Assembly (NCBI RefSeq): GCF_003096595.1
Contig: NZ_QEKO01000001.1
Coordinates: forward strand, 62,001 to 126,000
Source: Pusillimonas noertemannii
Lineage (GTDB): Bacteria; Pseudomonadota; Gammaproteobacteria; Burkholderiales; Burkholderiaceae_B
Length of the DNA: 64,000 nucleotides
Reading direction: 5' to 3'
Under the pieces are notes generated by a model that worked only from the letters and a program-made list of their open reading frames with translations, did no database searches and was not told where the DNA came from. The position numbers and the translations under genes are program-made. Positions 1 to 8,654 of the stretch are shown one piece after another (positions within the stretch are counted from its first letter, which is position 1; each line of letters opens with the position of its first letter).

Positions 1-2
1 AG

Positions 3-497
3 CGGCAGGCAGAGTTCCGGGGCGCGCGGGTAGGCTGTCTGGGACGCTCTTTTGGGGGGTATTGGGCCACCAAGCTCGCCCATCTCATGCCCGAGCGTCT
101 TGCCGGCTGCGTGAACTGGGGCGGTGGCGCCCACCATATGTTCCAGCCAGAGTGGGTCGAGGCCTCACGATATCCGGACAGCTATCTTATGGAACTGGTT
201 GAAACCCGCTCTTTGATGCTGGGGGCGACGGACGACAGTGAGTATCTGGGCGGTTTCAAACGTTTGTCCCTGTTGGACCAGGGTGTACTGGAGCAGCCGT
301 GCGCACCTTTGCTGCTGGTGAATGGCAAGGAAGACCGACAGTGTCCGGTCGAGGACATATCGCTGCTGATCGGAAGCGGTTCGCCCAAGACGGTGCGCTT
401 GTTTCCGGGGGGGCACATGGGTTTGACGCCGCAAACGCTGCCGACGATTGTCGACTGGCTATGCAAGCAGGTCAAGGGACAGGGTGTCAGGTCATGA
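3..497 (+). CDS. alpha/beta hydrolase, 5'-truncated by window
   Basis: This is the C-terminal part of an alpha/beta hydrolase. The reading frame is open from base 3 with no start in front of the nucleophile, so the gene begins before the window. The nucleophile elbow GRSFGGY lies at bases 42-62, a likely acid residue sits in NGKEDRQCP, and the catalytic His is in GGHMG near the C-terminus. The elbow and spacing resemble the FrsA/DUF1100 group, which also contains C-C bond hydrolases of heteroaromatic pathways; that link is inference. Its stop overlaps the start of the next gene (ATGA), so it belongs to the catabolic operon running to 9.4 kb. An ATG at 87 lies after the nucleophile and cannot be the true start. 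Confidence 0.75.
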   Translation, partial: RQAEFRGARVGCLGRSFGGYWATKLAHLMPERLAGCVNWGGGAHHMFQPEWVEASRYPDSYLMELVETRSLMLGATDDSEYLGGFKRLSLLDQGVLEQPCAPLLLVNGKEDRQCPVEDISLLIGSGSPKTVRLFPGGHMGLTPQTLPTIVDWLCKQVKGQGVRS

Positions 498-811
498 CAC
501 GAAACTGGCGCCATCCCGTTCCTACCCCCGATTGCTACGCCATGAGCCGCATTCTTTATGACATTCATCATCATGAAAGTGATTTGGAGCGATACAAAGC
601 GGATCCGGATCAATACATGGCGAGCTCCCCGTTGTCGGCACGATTGAAAGCCGCGATACGCGATAACGATATCGGGGCGATGTACCTGGAGGGCGTGAAC
701 CCCTTGTTGCTTCGTGCGCATTGCCTGGGACTGAGAATACCCGAGAGCGAGTTCGTTGCGTCACTGCGGGCGATCGAGCATGTTGTGCAAGAGGAGAACG
801 ACCATGGCTGA
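494..811 (+). CDS. LigA-like small subunit of an extradiol ring-cleavage dioxygenase
   Basis: A 105-residue protein of the aromatic-ring-opening dioxygenase LigA family, the small helical alpha subunit that caps the active site of LigB-type extradiol dioxygenases such as protocatechuate 4,5-dioxygenase. Family-like stretches are SRILYDIHHHESDLERY near residue 17, the YLEGVNPLLLRAHCLG region, and a charged C-terminus. The start at 494 overlaps the upstream stop by ATGA; an ATG at 542 would give an 89-residue form and cannot be excluded. Its own stop overlaps the start of the LigB gene, so the two subunits should be translationally coupled. The substrate is unknown. Confidence 0.85.
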   Translation: MTRNWRHPVPTPDCYAMSRILYDIHHHESDLERYKADPDQYMASSPLSARLKAAIRDNDIGAMYLEGVNPLLLRAHCLGLRIPESEFVASLRAIEHVVQEENDHG

Positions 812-1634
812 AGTCGTAGGCGTGTATGCAACGAGCCATACCCCGGTCATGCTGAACTTCCCCAACGCTATCCCCGATGCGGACCGCAAGGAGATTTTCG
901 ACGCCTTTGCGACAGTCGGAGACGAGCTTCGCGCACTGCGGCCGGATGCGGTGGTGATCATCTCCGATGACCATGTCCATAATTTCTTCCTGAACAATTT
1001 ACCCGCATTCTGCATCGGAGCCACCGACTTTTACCCGACACCGGTAGAGCACTGGCTGAAGGCGGAAAAGCGGGTTCTCGCCGGGCATGGATCTTTAGGG
1101 GCCTATCTGGTGACGATGGCCTTGCAGGAAGGGTTCGACCCGGCATTATCGATGGACCTGACGCTTGACCACGGTGTGCTGACCCCATTGGAACTTGCTG
1201 GAATCGCCGGCGAGGTCGCTGTCGTGCCCATTCTGGTCAATTGCGTGCAGCCTCCGTTGCCGACCATGAGCCGCGCTTTGCAGTGGGGCAGATTTCTGGC
1301 CAAGGCCTTGCGCAGTTTCCCGGAAGACCTGCGTATCGCAGTTCTTGCAACAGGGGGGCTGAGCCATGATATTTCTACGCCTCGCATGGGCATGGTCAAC
1401 GAGGACTTCGACCGGAAGTTTCTGGCGCTTCTGGCTGGCGGAGATGACGCAGCGCTGGTCGATTATGCCGCCGGGCATGTCGATGAGGCCGGAAACGGCG
1501 CCGAAGAGGTTCGTACCTGGTTGATTGCGCATGGCGCGGCTCGAGGTGTATTCGAGCAAATCTACTACAAGCCCATGCCCGATTGGTACACAGGCATAGG
1601 TTTGGGGCGTTGGGCGTTGCAGGAGAAGGCATGA
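804..1634 (+). CDS. LigB-type extradiol dioxygenase catalytic subunit
   Basis: This 276-residue catalytic beta subunit of a class III (LigB-fold) extradiol dioxygenase would cleave a catechol-like ring next to its hydroxyls using non-haem Fe(II). Visible ligands are His12 in ATSHTP and His57/His59 in SDDHVH. A conserved GGLSHD segment corresponds to the catalytic His, and an acidic NGAEE segment near residue 240 fits the Glu ligand. Related class III enzymes act on protocatechuate, gallate and, in mimosine degradation, 3,4-dihydroxypyridine. The start at 804 overlaps the ligA-like stop and the stop overlaps the next start. The neighbouring molybdenum hydroxylase makes an N-heterocyclic substrate attractive, but that is inference. 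Confidence 0.88.
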   Translation: MAEVVGVYATSHTPVMLNFPNAIPDADRKEIFDAFATVGDELRALRPDAVVIISDDHVHNFFLNNLPAFCIGATDFYPTPVEHWLKAEKRVLAGHGSLGAYLVTMALQEGFDPALSMDLTLDHGVLTPLELAGIAGEVAVVPILVNCVQPPLPTMSRALQWGRFLAKALRSFPEDLRIAVLATGGLSHDISTPRMGMVNEDFDRKFLALLAGGDDAALVDYAAGHVDEAGNGAEEVRTWLIAHGAARGVFEQIYYKPMPDWYTGIGLGRWALQEKA

Positions 1635-2407
1635 CACGTTGTTCGTATCACACCGTAGGCCCCGCCGATGGCCAAGCTGTCGTGTTGTTGCATGCCATCG
1701 CGACCGACAGCAACTTATGGTCGGCGCAGGTTCCCGTCTGGGCCACTGCCTTTCGTCTGGTCTGCGTGGATTTGCCCGGCCATGGCGGCAGCCCCGATAT
1801 CGATGCCGACCTGGACCTGGACGGATATGCGGATTGCGTCCTCGATGTGCTTGACGAGCTGCATATAGACACTGCTTCTCTAGTGGGCCTGTCCTTGGGC
1901 GGAATGGTTGCGCAGGCGTTTGCACTGAAGTATCCGGCTCGGGTTCGATCGCTGGTGCTTGCGCATACCAGTGCGCGCACAGTCGAGGTAGTGAAAGGAA
2001 TCTGGAGCGGACGCATTGCGCGCTTCGAGCGGGAAGGCATGGCCGCCCAGGTCATGCCTACGCTCGAGCGCTGGTTTACGCGGTCATTTGCCGAAGCGTC
2101 GCCGTTGACGCTTGCTTGGTTATCCGAACAGATACTGCGCACGACGAACAAGGGTTATTTGTCGGCCATAAGAGCAATTCAGGGCCTGGATCACCTGGAC
2201 AAGCTTGCCGCTATCGAGGTGCCGACGCTGGTGGTCGCCGGCGAAGAGGATTCATCCGTACCTCCCGCTGCCGCGGCGCAGATCGCGGAGCGGATGGCCA
2301 ACGCGAAAATGCTGGTGCTGGCGGGTGCCGCCCACCTGGGAAATCTTGAACGGCCGGTCGAGTTCACCGAAGCGGTCGGGGCCTTCCTGCGCCAGGCGTC
2401 GCGTTAA
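1631..2407 (+). CDS. alpha/beta hydrolase, enol-lactonase/deformylase-like
   Basis: A 258-residue alpha/beta hydrolase. The oxyanion-hole region LLHAIATDSNLW is near residue 20, the nucleophile elbow GLSLGGM near residue 87, the acid in GEEDSSVPP near residue 205, and the catalytic His in GAAHLGNLERP near residue 233. Size and motifs match the group holding 3-oxoadipate enol-lactonases (PcaD), meta-cleavage product hydrolases and N-formylmaleamate deformylase (NicD). In this operon it would most simply hydrolyse the product of the LigAB dioxygenase. The start is set by an ATGA overlap with the dioxygenase gene; an in-frame start at 1583 lies inside that gene and is unlikely. Confidence 0.85.
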   Translation: MTRCSYHTVGPADGQAVVLLHAIATDSNLWSAQVPVWATAFRLVCVDLPGHGGSPDIDADLDLDGYADCVLDVLDELHIDTASLVGLSLGGMVAQAFALKYPARVRSLVLAHTSARTVEVVKGIWSGRIARFEREGMAAQVMPTLERWFTRSFAEASPLTLAWLSEQILRTTNKGYLSAIRAIQGLDHLDKLAAIEVPTLVVAGEEDSSVPPAAAAQIAERMANAKMLVLAGAAHLGNLERPVEFTEAVGAFLRQASR

Positions 2408-2431
2408 CCCATACCAAGAAAGGAGACAGAC

Positions 2432-4783
2432 ATGAACGATGCGAACCATCAGGGCCTTACCGGTATCGGGCAACCATTGAGCAGAACCGAGGACAAGCGA
2501 TTTTTAACGGGGAAGGGCCGGTATGTCGACGATATCAGGCGTCAGGGCGCGGCGCATGGCGTTGCGCTGCTGTCCCCGTATGCTCATGCCCGCATTCTTT
2601 CCATCGACGCAAGCCAGGCTGAGTCCGCGCCTGGGGTGCTGTGTGTACTGAAGGGCGATGATGCATTGCATGACGGACTGGGCGGAATGCCGCCGCTGTT
2701 CATGCCCGAAGATGCCGGAGGGCCCAAGGGGTATCGCACTGCGCGTCCACTGTTGGCTCAAGGCAAGGTTCGTTTCGTGGGAGACAGGGTGGCTTTCGTG
2801 GTGGCCGAGACGGCGGCGCAGGCCCGTGACGCCTGTGAGCTGATCATGGTGGATTACGAACCTCTCGACGCCGTCGTGCATCTTGACGATGCGGTGGCCG
2901 AGGGAGCCCCGCTGGTCTGGGACGAGGCGCCCGCCAATAAATGTTGCATGGTGATGTTCGGCGACGAGGCCGCCGTGGAAAAAGCATTTCTCGAGGCGGC
3001 GCATAAAGTATCCATACGGCTTGAAAGCAACCGGATAAGCGCAAATTCCCTGGAACCCAGAGCCGCCCTGGGCGAGTATGACCCGCTGGAAGATTTCTAT
3101 ACGTTGCATACCAGTTCACAGAATCCGCATGGTGCTCGAACCATGCTTTGCGCCAGCGTGTTTCATATTTCCGAGAGCCAGATGCGTGTCGTGTCGCCCG
3201 ATGTGGGCGGGGGCTTTGGCATGAAGGCGGATCCCTATCCAGAGGATGGCCTGGTGTTGTGGGCGGCGCGGCGCACAGGCAGGCCGGTCAGGTGGACGGC
3301 GACACGCAGCGAAAGCCTTCAGGGTGACACGCATGGACGAGACCAGGTGGTGCATGCGGACATGGCGCTTGACCCCGACGGAGGGATATTGGGCATACGC
3401 GTGCGCTCCAGGCACGGGTTCGGCGCGTTCGTGGTGTCGGCGGCGGTGGCGCCCCTGACCTTCGCGATGCGTTTTGTACCCAGTGTTTACGCCGTCAAAG
3501 CATATCACGCCGTCAACGAGGGCGTCTTTACCAACGCTTCGCCCACCGGGCCTTACCGGGGGGCGGGGCGGCCCGAGGCAACCTATCTCATTGAGCGCCT
3601 GCTTGACCGGGCGGCCACCGAGATTGGCATGGACGCCTACGAAATCCGCCGCCGCAACCTTATCCGCCCCGACCAGTTGCCGTACGCCACCCATACGGGC
3701 TTCGTGTATGACAGCGGCGATTTCTTCCATGCGCTCGATGAATGCACGGCGCGCTCCGACGTGGCAGGCTACGCGCAGCGAAAAGCGGAATCTGAAAGGA
3801 AGGGGCTGTTGCGTGGCCGGGGCATCGGCATGTTCATCGAGCAGGGGGGCATATTCAACGATCAGATGACCATACGCTTCAGCCCCAGCGGCCATGTGAC
3901 CATACTTTCGGGGCTTCATTCTCATGGGCAGAGCCACGCCACCGTGTTTCCGCAGCTGGTTTCAGAGTGGCTGGGGGTTCCCTACGGCTTGATCAGGTAT
4001 GTGCAGGGCGACACAGACAAGGTGTCGTTCGGGCGGGGCACCTACGCCGCCCGTTCTTCCATGATTGGCGGATGCGCCCTGCGCCTGGCTGCAGATGAAA
4101 TCATCCAGAAGGTCCGTCCTGCCGCCGCCATGCAGTTGGGTGTGGGGCCCGACTCCCTGCTCTATGAGAACGGATTCTTCCAGATACAAGATGGTGAAAA
4201 ACGCATTGCCCTGTCCGACGCGGCCAAGGCGTTTTTCATCAAGGCGGGGCCTTTGTCGAAATTCGGCGTAGGCCTCGAGGCGACGGGCACATGGAGCGCG
4301 GATGCGCCGAACTTCCCCAACGGCTGCCATATATGCGAGGTGGAAGTCGACCCCGAAACCGGCGTTGTGCGGATAGACCGGTACAACGCGGTCGATGATG
4401 TCGGAATCGCCCTGAACCCGCTTGTATGCGAAGGGCAGATGCACGGGGCGATCGCACAAGGCCTGGGGCAGGCGCTGCTCGAGCACGTGGTGTACGACCG
4501 TGATTCAGGCCAGTTGCTGACCGGCAGCCTGATGGACTACGGAATGCCCCGTGCCGATGACATGCCGCCCTTGAACCTGCAGCTTCTTGAGATTCCAAGT
4601 ACGACGAACCCCTTGGGCGTAAAGGGAGTGGCCGAGTCAGGAACCATTGCGGCGCCTCCCACCATTATCAATGCGGTGATCGACGCCCTGAGGCCTTTGG
4701 GAGTCGAGCATCTGGACATGCCTGCGACACCGCTGAAAGTATGGCAGGCGATTCAATCAGCCAAGCAATCCCGGGCTGCTTGA
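2432..4783 (+). CDS. molybdenum hydroxylase (xanthine dehydrogenase family) large subunit
   Basis: A 783-residue molybdopterin-cytosine-dinucleotide-binding subunit of the xanthine dehydrogenase/CO dehydrogenase family. The a/b-hammerhead domain starts near residue 20, followed by family motifs LEPRAALGEYD (about 208), DVGGGFGMK (about 255) and PYRGAGRPEATYL (about 375). The catalytic Glu is expected in GVAESGT near residue 733. It lacks the Cys-containing active-site loop of true CO dehydrogenases, so hydroxylation of an aromatic N-heterocycle or related compound is more likely. Its partners are the 2Fe-2S subunit (5779) and the FAD subunit (6259), separated from it by a solute-binding-protein gene. 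A ribosome site aaggaga precedes the start. Confidence 0.92.
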   Translation: MNDANHQGLTGIGQPLSRTEDKRFLTGKGRYVDDIRRQGAAHGVALLSPYAHARILSIDASQAESAPGVLCVLKGDDALHDGLGGMPPLFMPEDAGGPKGYRTARPLLAQGKVRFVGDRVAFVVAETAAQARDACELIMVDYEPLDAVVHLDDAVAEGAPLVWDEAPANKCCMVMFGDEAAVEKAFLEAAHKVSIRLESNRISANSLEPRAALGEYDPLEDFYTLHTSSQNPHGARTMLCASVFHISESQMRVVSPDVGGGFGMKADPYPEDGLVLWAARRTGRPVRWTATRSESLQGDTHGRDQVVHADMALDPDGGILGIRVRSRHGFGAFVVSAAVAPLTFAMRFVPSVYAVKAYHAVNEGVFTNASPTGPYRGAGRPEATYLIERLLDRAATEIGMDAYEIRRRNLIRPDQLPYATHTGFVYDSGDFFHALDECTARSDVAGYAQRKAESERKGLLRGRGIGMFIEQGGIFNDQMTIRFSPSGHVTILSGLHSHGQSHATVFPQLVSEWLGVPYGLIRYVQGDTDKVSFGRGTYAARSSMIGGCALRLAADEIIQKVRPAAAMQLGVGPDSLLYENGFFQIQDGEKRIALSDAAKAFFIKAGPLSKFGVGLEATGTWSADAPNFPNGCHICEVEVDPETGVVRIDRYNAVDDVGIALNPLVCEGQMHGAIAQGLGQALLEHVVYDRDSGQLLTGSLMDYGMPRADDMPPLNLQLLEIPSTTNPLGVKGVAESGTIAAPPTIINAVIDALRPLGVEHLDMPATPLKVWQAIQSAKQSRAA

Positions 4784-4836
4784 GCGTTGCTGTTGTAAGC
4801 ACAGTAGAAATATAACCATCAACGGAGACATCAATC

Positions 4837-5748
4837 ATGAAAAAAATCATCAATTGGATTATCGCCATCGCGGGGTTTACCGCGGGTGTATCAAGTGCCC
4901 AGCCCGTGCCTGTGGCGGTAGGCTATCCGCCGGCGGCCGACTGGCTGCCGGCGCTGGTGGCCAAGGATACGGGAATCTTTGAAAAGCATGGGCTGGATGT
5001 CTCTTTATCCAAAATTGCCATTGTGTCCAACATTCCTGCGGCAATCATGTCGGGCAGCCTGAACATCGGGGCGACGACTCCGACGGTGCTGATCGACACT
5101 TCGACGTCCGGCCTTGACCTTGTTGCGGTGGCCGGCGCGACTCGTTTCGTCAAGGATCCCGCCATATTCAGCGTCGTTGCGCGCGAGGGTGTCGAAGTCA
5201 AGACAGCCAAGGATCTCGAGGGCAAGCGGGTTGGCGTGCCCGGCATCCGCAGCGTGGCGGACGTACTGTTCAGGAAATGGCTGATCGACAAAGGCGCGGA
5301 TATGTCGAAGGTTGCCATTGTCGAGGCCTCGTTTCCCCAGATGAAAGACCTGCTCAAGGCGGGGACGATAGATGCCGTGCCGGTTCTCGAGCCATTCCGT
5401 TCCGCGATTCTTTCGGACAACACGGGCTATCGGGTCTCCGACTATATCGCGGAGGTCAATGAGGACATTCTTGGTGTGGTATGGGCGGGCAGCCGTAAAT
5501 GGCTGGATGCGAATCCCACGGTCGTTCCCGCTTTTCGGCTGTCGTTGGCCGAGGCGTTGGATTTCATTCGTGACAATCCCGAGAAGGCGCGCGAGATCGA
5601 GAAAAAATACCTTGGGTTCACGACGCAGCTGAAAGTGCCGTACTCGTTAACCCTGAATCCCGCCGAATTCGATATTTACGCGAACATGTTCAAAGAGGTA
5701 GGGTTCGTGGATAAGGCCGCCGATACTTCCGGGCTGATTTATCGCTAA
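4837..5748 (+). CDS. NitT/TauT-type ABC transporter solute-binding protein
   Basis: A 303-residue periplasmic binding protein of the SsuA/TauA/NMT1-like family. A Sec signal peptide covers about residues 1-21 (KK, a hydrophobic stretch, then SSAQP). The mature protein has the family layout: an early GYPPAADWLPALVAKDTGIFEKHG segment around residues 28-51, and an AAIMSGSLNIGATTP segment. It would capture the substrate for the importer encoded at 7066-9418. Its gene lies between the large and small subunit genes of the molybdenum hydroxylase, so uptake and first oxidation are probably co-expressed. Confidence 0.88.
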   Translation: MKKIINWIIAIAGFTAGVSSAQPVPVAVGYPPAADWLPALVAKDTGIFEKHGLDVSLSKIAIVSNIPAAIMSGSLNIGATTPTVLIDTSTSGLDLVAVAGATRFVKDPAIFSVVAREGVEVKTAKDLEGKRVGVPGIRSVADVLFRKWLIDKGADMSKVAIVEASFPQMKDLLKAGTIDAVPVLEPFRSAILSDNTGYRVSDYIAEVNEDILGVVWAGSRKWLDANPTVVPAFRLSLAEALDFIRDNPEKAREIEKKYLGFTTQLKVPYSLTLNPAEFDIYANMFKEVGFVDKAADTSGLIYR

Positions 5749-5778
5749 GCGAAATCCCTCAGACTAAAAGGAAGAACC

Positions 5779-6246
5779 ATGCAGGTTTCACTGATTGTTA
5801 ACGGGCGTTCAATTACGCAAGATGTCGAAGAGCGTACGCTGCTGTCTGATCTGCTGCGCGACGGCTTGGGACTGACAGGAACTCATCGAGGCTGCGACAC
5901 GGCCCAGTGTGGCGCTTGCACCGTGCATGTCGATGGGCGGGCGGTGAAATCCTGCAATCTTCTGGCTTTGCAGGTCCAGGGATGCGAGATACTGACCATA
6001 GAGGGCCTGGCGGAAGCGGACGGAACCCTGCATCCGATGCAAGAGGCTTTCAAAGAATGCCATGGCTTGCAATGCGGGTTTTGCTCCCCTGGCATGGTGA
6101 TGTCCGCCATTGACTTGCTGCGTCGAACGCCCCATCCAAGCGAAACAGAGATTCGCGAGGGCCTCGAAGGCAATATTTGCCGCTGCACGGGGTATGTGAA
6201 TATTGTGCGTGCCGTGCAACACGCCTCTGCCCGGATGGAAACATAG
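5779..6246 (+). CDS. molybdenum hydroxylase 2Fe-2S subunit
   Basis: This 155-residue small subunit of a three-part molybdenum hydroxylase carries two 2Fe-2S clusters that pass electrons from the molybdenum centre to FAD. The plant-type cluster motif is [16 protein letters not shown] with a fourth Cys in KSCN (residues about 38-62). The second cluster motif is CGFCSPGM plus CRCTGYVN (about 101-142). Length and cysteine spacing are normal for the CoxS/NdhS group. It follows the binding-protein gene by 30 bp and precedes the FAD subunit by 12 bp. An aaggaag ribosome site precedes the ATG. Confidence 0.93.
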   Translation: MQVSLIVNGRSITQDVEERTLLSDLLRDGLGLTGTHRGCDTAQCGACTVHVDGRAVKSCNLLALQVQGCEILTIEGLAEADGTLHPMQEAFKECHGLQCGFCSPGMVMSAIDLLRRTPHPSETEIREGLEGNICRCTGYVNIVRAVQHASARMET

Positions 6247-6258
6247 GAGGTATCGGAC

Positions 6259-7056
6259 ATGTATTCATTCAGCTACCATCGTGCCGCCGATGTCGAAGAC
6301 GTGCGTGCGCACCTTAACAACGGGTCTGACTCCAAACTATTGGGCGGAGGCCAAACCTTGCTGGCTTCCTTGAAGCTGCGCCTTGCCCAGCCCGATTGCC
6401 TGGTCGACCTGGCCGGCCTCCCCGAGCTGCGGGGCATACGGCAGGCGGACGGAAAGTTGCTGGTGGGGGCAATGACAGCTCATGCGGCGGTCGCGTCCAG
6501 CACGGAGGTCAAGGGGGCCATTCCCGCCTTGTCGTATCTGGCGGGCCAGATCGGCGACCCCATGGTTCGCAATTGCGGAACCTTGGGCGGATCATTGGCC
6601 AACAATGATCCGGCTGCCGATTATCCGGCGGCGGTGCTGGGTTTAGGCGCCGTAATAGTCACCGACCGTCGCCGCATCGCCGCGGATGAATTCTTCCTTG
6701 GCATGTTCGAAACAGCGCTCGAGGCGGATGAACTGATCGTGCGCGTTGAGTTTCCAATGGCGGAATGCGCCGGCTATATCAAGTTCAAGCATCCCGCTTC
6801 GCGTTTTGCGTTGGTAGGAGTGTTTGTTGCGAAAACGGTGGCGGGGGTACGGGTTGCCGTCACGGGGGCGGGCTCCGTCGTGTTCCGCGTACACGCAATG
6901 GAAGAGGCGTTAACGCGTCGTTTCGACCCGGAAGCGATTGCGCATATTCGCCTGGACGAGGCGGACATGAACAGCGACCTTCATGCGACGGCGGCCTATC
7001 GTGCGCATCTAGTCAATGTACTGGCCCGCAGGGCAGTGCGGGCAGCGCTCAACTAG
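6259..7056 (+). CDS. molybdenum hydroxylase FAD-binding subunit
   Basis: This 265-residue medium subunit of the molybdenum hydroxylase (CoxM/NdhM-like) holds the FAD that delivers electrons to an external acceptor. The N-terminal FAD-binding motif is seen in KLLGGGQTLLASLKLRL (about residues 27-43). The second is GDPMVRNCGTLGGSLANNDPA (about 97-117). The C-terminal CO-dehydrogenase flavoprotein domain follows and is short but complete. An aggaggt ribosome site lies just before the ATG. The three hydroxylase subunits are therefore all encoded within 4.6 kb, although interrupted by the transporter binding-protein gene. Confidence 0.92.
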   Translation: MYSFSYHRAADVEDVRAHLNNGSDSKLLGGGQTLLASLKLRLAQPDCLVDLAGLPELRGIRQADGKLLVGAMTAHAAVASSTEVKGAIPALSYLAGQIGDPMVRNCGTLGGSLANNDPAADYPAAVLGLGAVIVTDRRRIAADEFFLGMFETALEADELIVRVEFPMAECAGYIKFKHPASRFALVGVFVAKTVAGVRVAVTGAGSVVFRVHAMEEALTRRFDPEAIAHIRLDEADMNSDLHATAAYRAHLVNVLARRAVRAALN

Positions 7057-7065
7057 GAAGCAAAC

Positions 7066-7887
7066 ATGCTCCATAAGGATAATTGTCACACCAGCAGCGA
7101 AGTGGGCCATGCAGTGCATGACGAGCCCGCGATTCAAGTCGAGCGCCTGGCAATGGCGTTCGGCGAGGGGCCGGCGCGGCGCACAATTATTGATGGCTTG
7201 AGCTTGACGGTGGCTCGAGGCGAGTTCCTGTGCATTGTCGGCGCTTCAGGCTGCGGCAAGACGACCTTGCTCCGGCTATTGGCCGGACTCGCCCGTCCTA
7301 CCGAGGGCCGCATCGATTTTCATGGCAAACCGGTTAATGGGCCGTCCCGAGAGCGCGCCATCGTGTTTCAGGATTACGGCCGCGCCTTGCTGCCTTGGCG
7401 CACAGTGGGCGGCAATATCGCCTTGGCGCTCGAAACCTGCAAGGTGCCGAAGGTCGAGCATGCCGAGCGCGTGAAGCAATTGGCGGAAACCATGGGGTTG
7501 TCGCATGCCGTCAATCATTACCCGAGCCAGTTGTCCGGAGGCATGCAGCAACGGGTGCAGATTGCGCGTTGCCTGGCGCAGAATCCCACTCTCTTGCTGA
7601 TGGACGAGCCTTTCGGGGCTCTGGACGCCATTACGCGGCAGGGGCTGCAGGACGAAGTGGCACGCCTGGCCCAGGTTCATGGCACCACGGTTGTCTTCAT
7701 CACCCATGATCTCGAAGAAGCCATCTACCTCGGAGATCGGGTGGTCGTTCTGGCTGCCAATCCGGGCCGCATATTGCGGGATATCCCCGTTGATGTGCCG
7801 CGTCCCAGGCATCAATTGACTACGCGTGAAGATCAGAAGTTCCTGGCCTTGCGCCATGAGATCTTTGGCTTGCTGGAGGGTCACTGA
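7066..7887 (+). CDS. NitT/TauT-type ABC transporter ATPase
   Basis: A 273-residue ATP-binding subunit of the SsuB/TauB type. Walker A is GASGCGKTT (about residues 59-67), the Q-loop is FQDYG, the signature is LSGGMQQRV, Walker B is LLLMDEPFGALD, and the switch His is in VFITHDLEEA. The first 20 residues are unusually polar for the family, so a later start is possible, but the ATG at 7066 is the only good one and follows the FAD subunit by 9 bp. It should power uptake through the two permeases that follow. The stop overlaps the next ATG by one base. Confidence 0.9.
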   Translation: MLHKDNCHTSSEVGHAVHDEPAIQVERLAMAFGEGPARRTIIDGLSLTVARGEFLCIVGASGCGKTTLLRLLAGLARPTEGRIDFHGKPVNGPSRERAIVFQDYGRALLPWRTVGGNIALALETCKVPKVEHAERVKQLAETMGLSHAVNHYPSQLSGGMQQRVQIARCLAQNPTLLLMDEPFGALDAITRQGLQDEVARLAQVHGTTVVFITHDLEEAIYLGDRVVVLAANPGRILRDIPVDVPRPRHQLTTREDQKFLALRHEIFGLLEGH

Positions 7888-8654
7888 TGGGAAAAAGATG
7901 GCTTGGCGCAGTCATTCCCGTCGGGGTGCTGGTGTTGTGGGAGGCCGCCTGGCATATCGAGAATGTGCGCATGGAATCCCTTTCCCGGCCGTGGGACGTC
8001 GGGTTGGCCTTGTTTCACGGCCTGGCGGGCGGCGAGTTTCTCATCGCCACGGCTGAAACCTTCCAGGCAGCGTTATTGGGGTTTGCGATTGCAGCCGTAA
8101 TTGGCTTGGTTGCGGGAGTCGTCCTGGGGCTGCTGCCATGGCTCGAAAGCGTGGTCGGGCCGTCTATCGACGCCATGCGTCCGGTGCCTTCGGTGGCTCT
8201 CATTCCCCTCACACTGATGATCTTCGGCTTTGGCGTGCGCATGGAGGCGGCCGTGGTGGCGTTCGCATGCCTTTGGCCCATACTCATCGTGACCATTTCC
8301 GCGGTTCGAGGCATTGACACGGCCTTGCTCAATGTTGCCCGTGTACTTGAAATGTCGACCTATGAACGCATGGTGAAGATCATTCTTCCCGCGGCGCTCA
8401 GCCGTATCGCGGTCGGGCTGCAGCTTGCCCTGGCCATATCGCTGGTCGTCGCTGTGACGGTCGAGATCGTCCTCAACCCCAGGGGGCTTGGACACGGCAT
8501 GATGTCCGCGCAGCAAGCAATGAGATTCGATCAAATGTATGCGCAATTGTTATGGATTGGGGCAGTAGGCTGGGGTCTTAGCTATGGCAGCCAGGTGCTG
8601 CTCGACAGATGGTCGCCGGCCTGTCGAGCCGACCGCGCCAAGGAGCGATCATGA
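7887..8654 (+). CDS. NitT/TauT-type ABC transporter permease 1
   Basis: A 255-residue inner-membrane permease of the SsuC/TauC family with about six hydrophobic segments. The first is at residues 7-20 and the cytoplasmic coupling (EAA-type) loop is near ARVLEMSTYERMVKIILPAA. It pairs with the similar permease at 8651 rather than forming a homodimer, which is a variation on the usual one-permease SsuABC layout. Start and stop both overlap neighbouring genes (1 and 4 bases), so the transporter genes are translationally coupled. Confidence 0.88.
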   Translation: MGKRWLGAVIPVGVLVLWEAAWHIENVRMESLSRPWDVGLALFHGLAGGEFLIATAETFQAALLGFAIAAVIGLVAGVVLGLLPWLESVVGPSIDAMRPVPSVALIPLTLMIFGFGVRMEAAVVAFACLWPILIVTISAVRGIDTALLNVARVLEMSTYERMVKIILPAALSRIAVGLQLALAISLVVAVTVEIVLNPRGLGHGMMSAQQAMRFDQMYAQLLWIGAVGWGLSYGSQVLLDRWSPACRADRAKERS

